Shown here in pieces: positions 6,487-8,054 of a stretch of DNA of 8,054 nt; the stretch's first letter is position 1, and the number at the start of each line of letters is the position of its first letter. The translations under genes were made by a program, and so were the position numbers. The notes under the pieces were generated by a model. It was not told where the DNA came from. It did not search any database and saw nothing but the letters and a program-made list of their open reading frames with translations. Source of the DNA: Chitinophagaceae bacterium. GTDB taxonomy: Bacteria; Bacteroidota; Bacteroidia; Chitinophagales; Chitinophagaceae. The stretch lies in the NCBI GenBank assembly GCA_947452875.1, contig CANGEZ010000083.1:1-8054 (forward strand), in the 5' to 3' direction.

Positions 6487-6517
6487 CAAAATTAAATGCA
6501 ATAGTACAAACATCAAT
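6487..6517 (-). promoter_or_regulatory. Putative Bacteroidota promoter of the ATP-grasp gene
   Basis: The minus-strand TAATTTTG (6494-6487) is an exact TAnnTTTG -7 box. Nineteen bases upstream is ATTG (6517-6514), three of four bases of the -33 TTTG. The expected transcript start near 6480 lies downstream of the ATG at 6523, which argues for the TTG start at 6472 with a very short leader. Inferred from motif only. Confidence 0.45.
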
Positions 6518-6557
6518 CAACAAAACTCATTTACTTTGTTGTGAAAAATTTACAGAT

Positions 6558-7334
6558 ATGCATGTACCAACCATGGCTGAGTTTATGGCGAAGGGCGAAA
6601 AACCTGAAATATTGTTTTGGGTAGGCTGTGCTGGAAGCTTTGATCAGCGTGCGCAAAAGATAACTAAGGCCTTTGTTACCATACTTGAAAAAATAAGTAT
6701 CAAATACGCCATTCTCGGAAAAGAAGAAATGTGCACTGGAGATCCAGCAAGAAGAGCTGGTAACGAATTTATGTTTCAGATGATGGCTTATCAGAACATT
6801 CAAATTTTGAATGGCTATGAAATTAAAAAGATTGTTACCGCTTGCCCGCATTGTTTTAATGTGTTCAAAAATGAATATCCTGTTTTGGGTGGCAACTATG
6901 AAGTGATTCATCATGCTACTTTTATACAGCAATTGATAGACGAAGGCAAGATTGTCATGAATGAAAACGGCAGTTTCAAAGGAAAGAAAATCACTTACCA
7001 TGATAGTTGCTATTTAGGTCGCGCCAATAACATTTACGAAGCACCAAGAAAGGTTTTGGAAGCTATGGATGTAGCTTTGGTGGAAATGAAACGCTGCAAA
7101 AGTAATGGACTTTGTTGCGGAGCGGGCGGTGCTCAAATGTTTAAGGAAGAAGAAAAAGGCGATGTGCGCATCAACATAGAAAGAAGTAATGAAGCCATTG
7201 CAACTGGCGCGAGTGTCATTGCAGCGGCTTGTCCTTTTTGCAATACCATGCTCACCGACGGTGTAAAAAATAAAGAGAAAGAAGACGAGGTGCAAGTGTT
7301 GGATATTGCGGAGTTGGTGGCGGCATCAATTTAG
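6558..7334 (+). CDS. HdrB-like (Fe-S)-binding protein with two CCG domains
   Basis: 258-residue cytoplasmic catalytic subunit of an HdrB/GlpC/LutA-like oxidoreductase. Two cysteine-rich CCG modules are visible. The first has VGCAGSFD (C24), EEMCTGDPARRAGNE (C59) and TACPHCFN (C96, C99). The second has YHDSCYLGR (C151), GLCCGAGGAQMF (C186, C187) and AACPFCNTM (C225, C228). In HdrB, CCG modules bind noncubane [4Fe-4S] clusters that act on disulfides; the substrate of this family is unknown. One small oddity is HDSC where the usual motif is HDPC. It probably forms a complex with the membrane HdrC-like protein at 3077-4363. The length and the start MHVPTMAEFMAKGEKPE fit family members I recognise (VPTMAD.MAEGKEPE). 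No strong promoter was found; TACTTTG at 6532-6538 is one base short of the -7 spacing. Confidence 0.88.
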   Translation: MHVPTMAEFMAKGEKPEILFWVGCAGSFDQRAQKITKAFVTILEKISIKYAILGKEEMCTGDPARRAGNEFMFQMMAYQNIQILNGYEIKKIVTACPHCFNVFKNEYPVLGGNYEVIHHATFIQQLIDEGKIVMNENGSFKGKKITYHDSCYLGRANNIYEAPRKVLEAMDVALVEMKRCKSNGLCCGAGGAQMFKEEEKGDVRINIERSNEAIATGASVIAAACPFCNTMLTDGVKNKEKEDEVQVLDIAELVAASI

Positions 7335-7336
7335 AA

Positions 7337-7366
7337 GCCCCCTCAATCCCCCGAAGGGGGAAGTTG
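7337..7366 (+). repeat. CCCCC-type 30-bp repeat, copy 2
   Basis: 29 of 30 bases are identical to 5231-5260. The perfect stem TCCCCC-GAA-GGGGGA spans 7347-7361, thirteen bases after the HdrB-like stop. The hairpin could affect the transcript 3' end, but no U-tract follows. Confidence 0.8.
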
Positions 7367-7387
7367 TTTGGCGTTTGGTGTTTGGCG
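7367..7387 (+). repeat. Tandem TTTGGCG, three 7-base units
   Basis: TTTGGCG, TTTGGTG and TTTGGCG stand head to tail immediately after the CCCCC repeat. A related CGTTTGGTG also adjoins the other CCCCC copy, at 5222-5230, but on its left side. Confidence 0.7.
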
Positions 7388-7420
7388 TTATTTGTTTTGT
7401 AAGCTTTTTCGTATTGCAAC

Positions 7421-7460
7421 CCTTTGAACTGATTAAACCTTTTGAACCTTTTAAACTTTT
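7421..7460 (+). repeat. TTTGAAC/TTTAAACC dispersed repeat
   Basis: Same family and orientation as 5275-5308. It ends within a few bases of the likely TTG start of the last gene. If translated in that gene's frame it reads PFELIKPFEPFKL, a typical artefact of this repeat. Confidence 0.75.
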
Positions 7461-7464
7461 GACC

Positions 7465-7965
7465 TTGCTCCTACAATACAAACATCTCCTTCCCTCCGAT
7501 TTCCACCCCGATTCCCGAGTGTGGATTTATCAAAGCGACAGGCTTTTTACCGAACCCGAACAAATTGAAATCGACGAATTACTACACCAATTTACAAACA
7601 GCTGGACCAGTCACGGTGCCAAAGTAAAAGGCTTTGGAAAATTATTTTTCAATCAGTTTGTTGTGTTATTAGCTGATGAAACAGCTTCAGGAGTGAGTGG
7701 TTGTAGTACAGATAGTTCTGTCAGGCTGATCAAAGAAATTGAAAATAAATACAAAGCTGATTTATTCAATCGCCAAAATCTCGCCTTTTTTACCGGAGAA
7801 AATATTATTCAAATCCCGCTTTCAAAACTCAACGAAGCCATATCAAACAATCTCATAAATACCGAAACTTCCTATTTCAACAATGTTGTTTTATCTAAAA
7901 AAGAATTGGAGAAAAAGTGGATAGTTCCATTGAAAAACAGCTGGCTACAAAATAAGGTTCAATAA
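7465..7965 (+). CDS. Small Bacteroidota protein of the misnamed 'ABC transporter ATPase' family, function unknown
   Basis: About 166 residues. Recognised by SRVWIYQSDRLFTEPE near the N-terminus, then W..HGAKVKGFGKLFFNQFVVLLADE, the signature SGCSTDSSVRLIKEIE, and a DLFNRQNLAFF block. Databases often call these 'ABC transporter ATPase', but no Walker A or B motif is visible, so that name is not supported; function is unknown. The frame is open back to an ATG at 7306, overlapping the HdrB-like gene. That extension is made of three repeats plus filler and gives family-unlike residues (SPLNPPKGE, PFELIKPFEPFKL). The TTG at 7465 is therefore taken as start (7459 is an alternative TTG), because it gives the usual length of about 160. 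It follows the HdrB-like gene on the same strand and may share its transcript. The last codons (KVQ) lie in the next repeat. Confidence 0.6.
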   Translation: MLLQYKHLLPSDFHPDSRVWIYQSDRLFTEPEQIEIDELLHQFTNSWTSHGAKVKGFGKLFFNQFVVLLADETASGVSGCSTDSSVRLIKEIENKYKADLFNRQNLAFFTGENIIQIPLSKLNEAISNNLINTETSYFNNVVLSKKELEKKWIVPLKNSWLQNKVQ

Positions 7966-7998
7966 GTTTCAGAGGTTCAAAAGGTTCAAAAAGTTTAT
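7956..7998 (+). repeat. GGTTCAA dispersed repeat over the 3' end of the last gene
   Basis: GGTTCAATAAG, TTTCAGAGGTTCAAAAGG and TTCAAAAAGTTTA form a run of related units. It supplies the final codons and the TAA stop (7963-7965). GGTTCAAAA pairs with TTTTGAACC in 8035-8052, so the two could fold into a long stem-loop. Confidence 0.7.
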
Positions 7999-8034
7999 TT
8001 CCTTCCAATAACAAATAACCCCTCGAACACAACA

Positions 8035-8052
8035 TTTTGAACCTATTAAACC
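8035..8052 (+). repeat. TTTTGAACCTATTAAACC repeat, inverted to 7956-7998
   Basis: Same family as the preceding repeats in the opposite orientation, at the window edge. The 36 bases between the two copies and the last two bases show nothing recognisable. Confidence 0.65.
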
Positions 8053-8054
8053 AA

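Noticed and set aside
4364..6540. Insert between the Fe-S genes as a transposon or integrated island
   Set aside because: No transposase, integrase, terminal inverted repeats or target duplication could be seen at the edges; rearrangement is inferred only from gene order.
6531..7001. Open frame of 156 codons on the minus strand
   Set aside because: Antisense to the HdrB-like gene, whose motifs are intact in the other strand; no recognisable protein features.
7347..7361. CCCCC hairpin as a rho-independent terminator after the HdrB-like gene
   Set aside because: A perfect 6-bp GC stem, but no U-tract follows, and the same hairpin occurs upstream of a gene at 5241-5255. It fits a dispersed repeat better.
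7465..7965. Last gene as a true ABC transporter ATPase
   Set aside because: No Walker A, Walker B or ABC signature motif is present; the name is a database misnomer for this small family.

Overview
The window reads as chromosomal DNA of a member of the Bacteroidota, most likely in or near the Chitinophagaceae. This rests on low G+C, proteins of Bacteroidota-type families (DUF2279, the HdrC/HdrB-like Fe-S pair, the small protein usually misnamed 'ABC transporter ATPase'), Bacteroidota-type -7 promoter boxes (TAnnTTTG) and TTTGAAC/CCCCC-type dispersed repeats between genes. No database search was possible, so the genus is not assigned.

Layout. Positions 1-1337 (minus) hold the first three quarters of a phosphoglucomutase/phosphomannomutase. 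Divergent from it is a secreted DUF2279 protein (1455-2498, plus). Its stop codon overlaps that of a convergent PyrR-like phosphoribosyltransferase (2495-2989, minus). Divergent from that is a membrane-anchored HdrC-like Fe-S protein (3077-4363, plus). Then come two minus-strand genes, a LysE-type membrane transporter (4569-5216) and an ATP-grasp protein (5423-6472). The plus strand resumes with an HdrB-like double-CCG protein (6558-7334) and a small Bacteroidota-specific protein of unknown function (about 7465-7965). The last 90 bases are repeat DNA without a gene.

How the genes relate. The HdrC-like and HdrB-like proteins look like two subunits of one membrane-bound oxidoreductase: a heme/quinone membrane domain with two [4Fe-4S] clusters, plus a catalytic CCG subunit. 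From memory, their genes usually adjoin, often with the small protein next. Here about 2.2 kb with two opposite-strand genes lies between them, so the locus appears split. The other genes are housekeeping or unassigned functions with no clear shared pathway.

The most unusual feature is the density of short dispersed repeats in the second half (4364-4568, 5217-5422, 7337-7460, 7956-8052). Several families recur in the same order and orientation. Some run into open reading frames: they create a false N-terminal extension on the LysE gene, appear to have replaced the upstream ATG region of the last gene, and one 32-bp repeat encodes part of the DUF2279 signal peptide. I see no CRISPR, defence system, RNA gene or complete mobile element.
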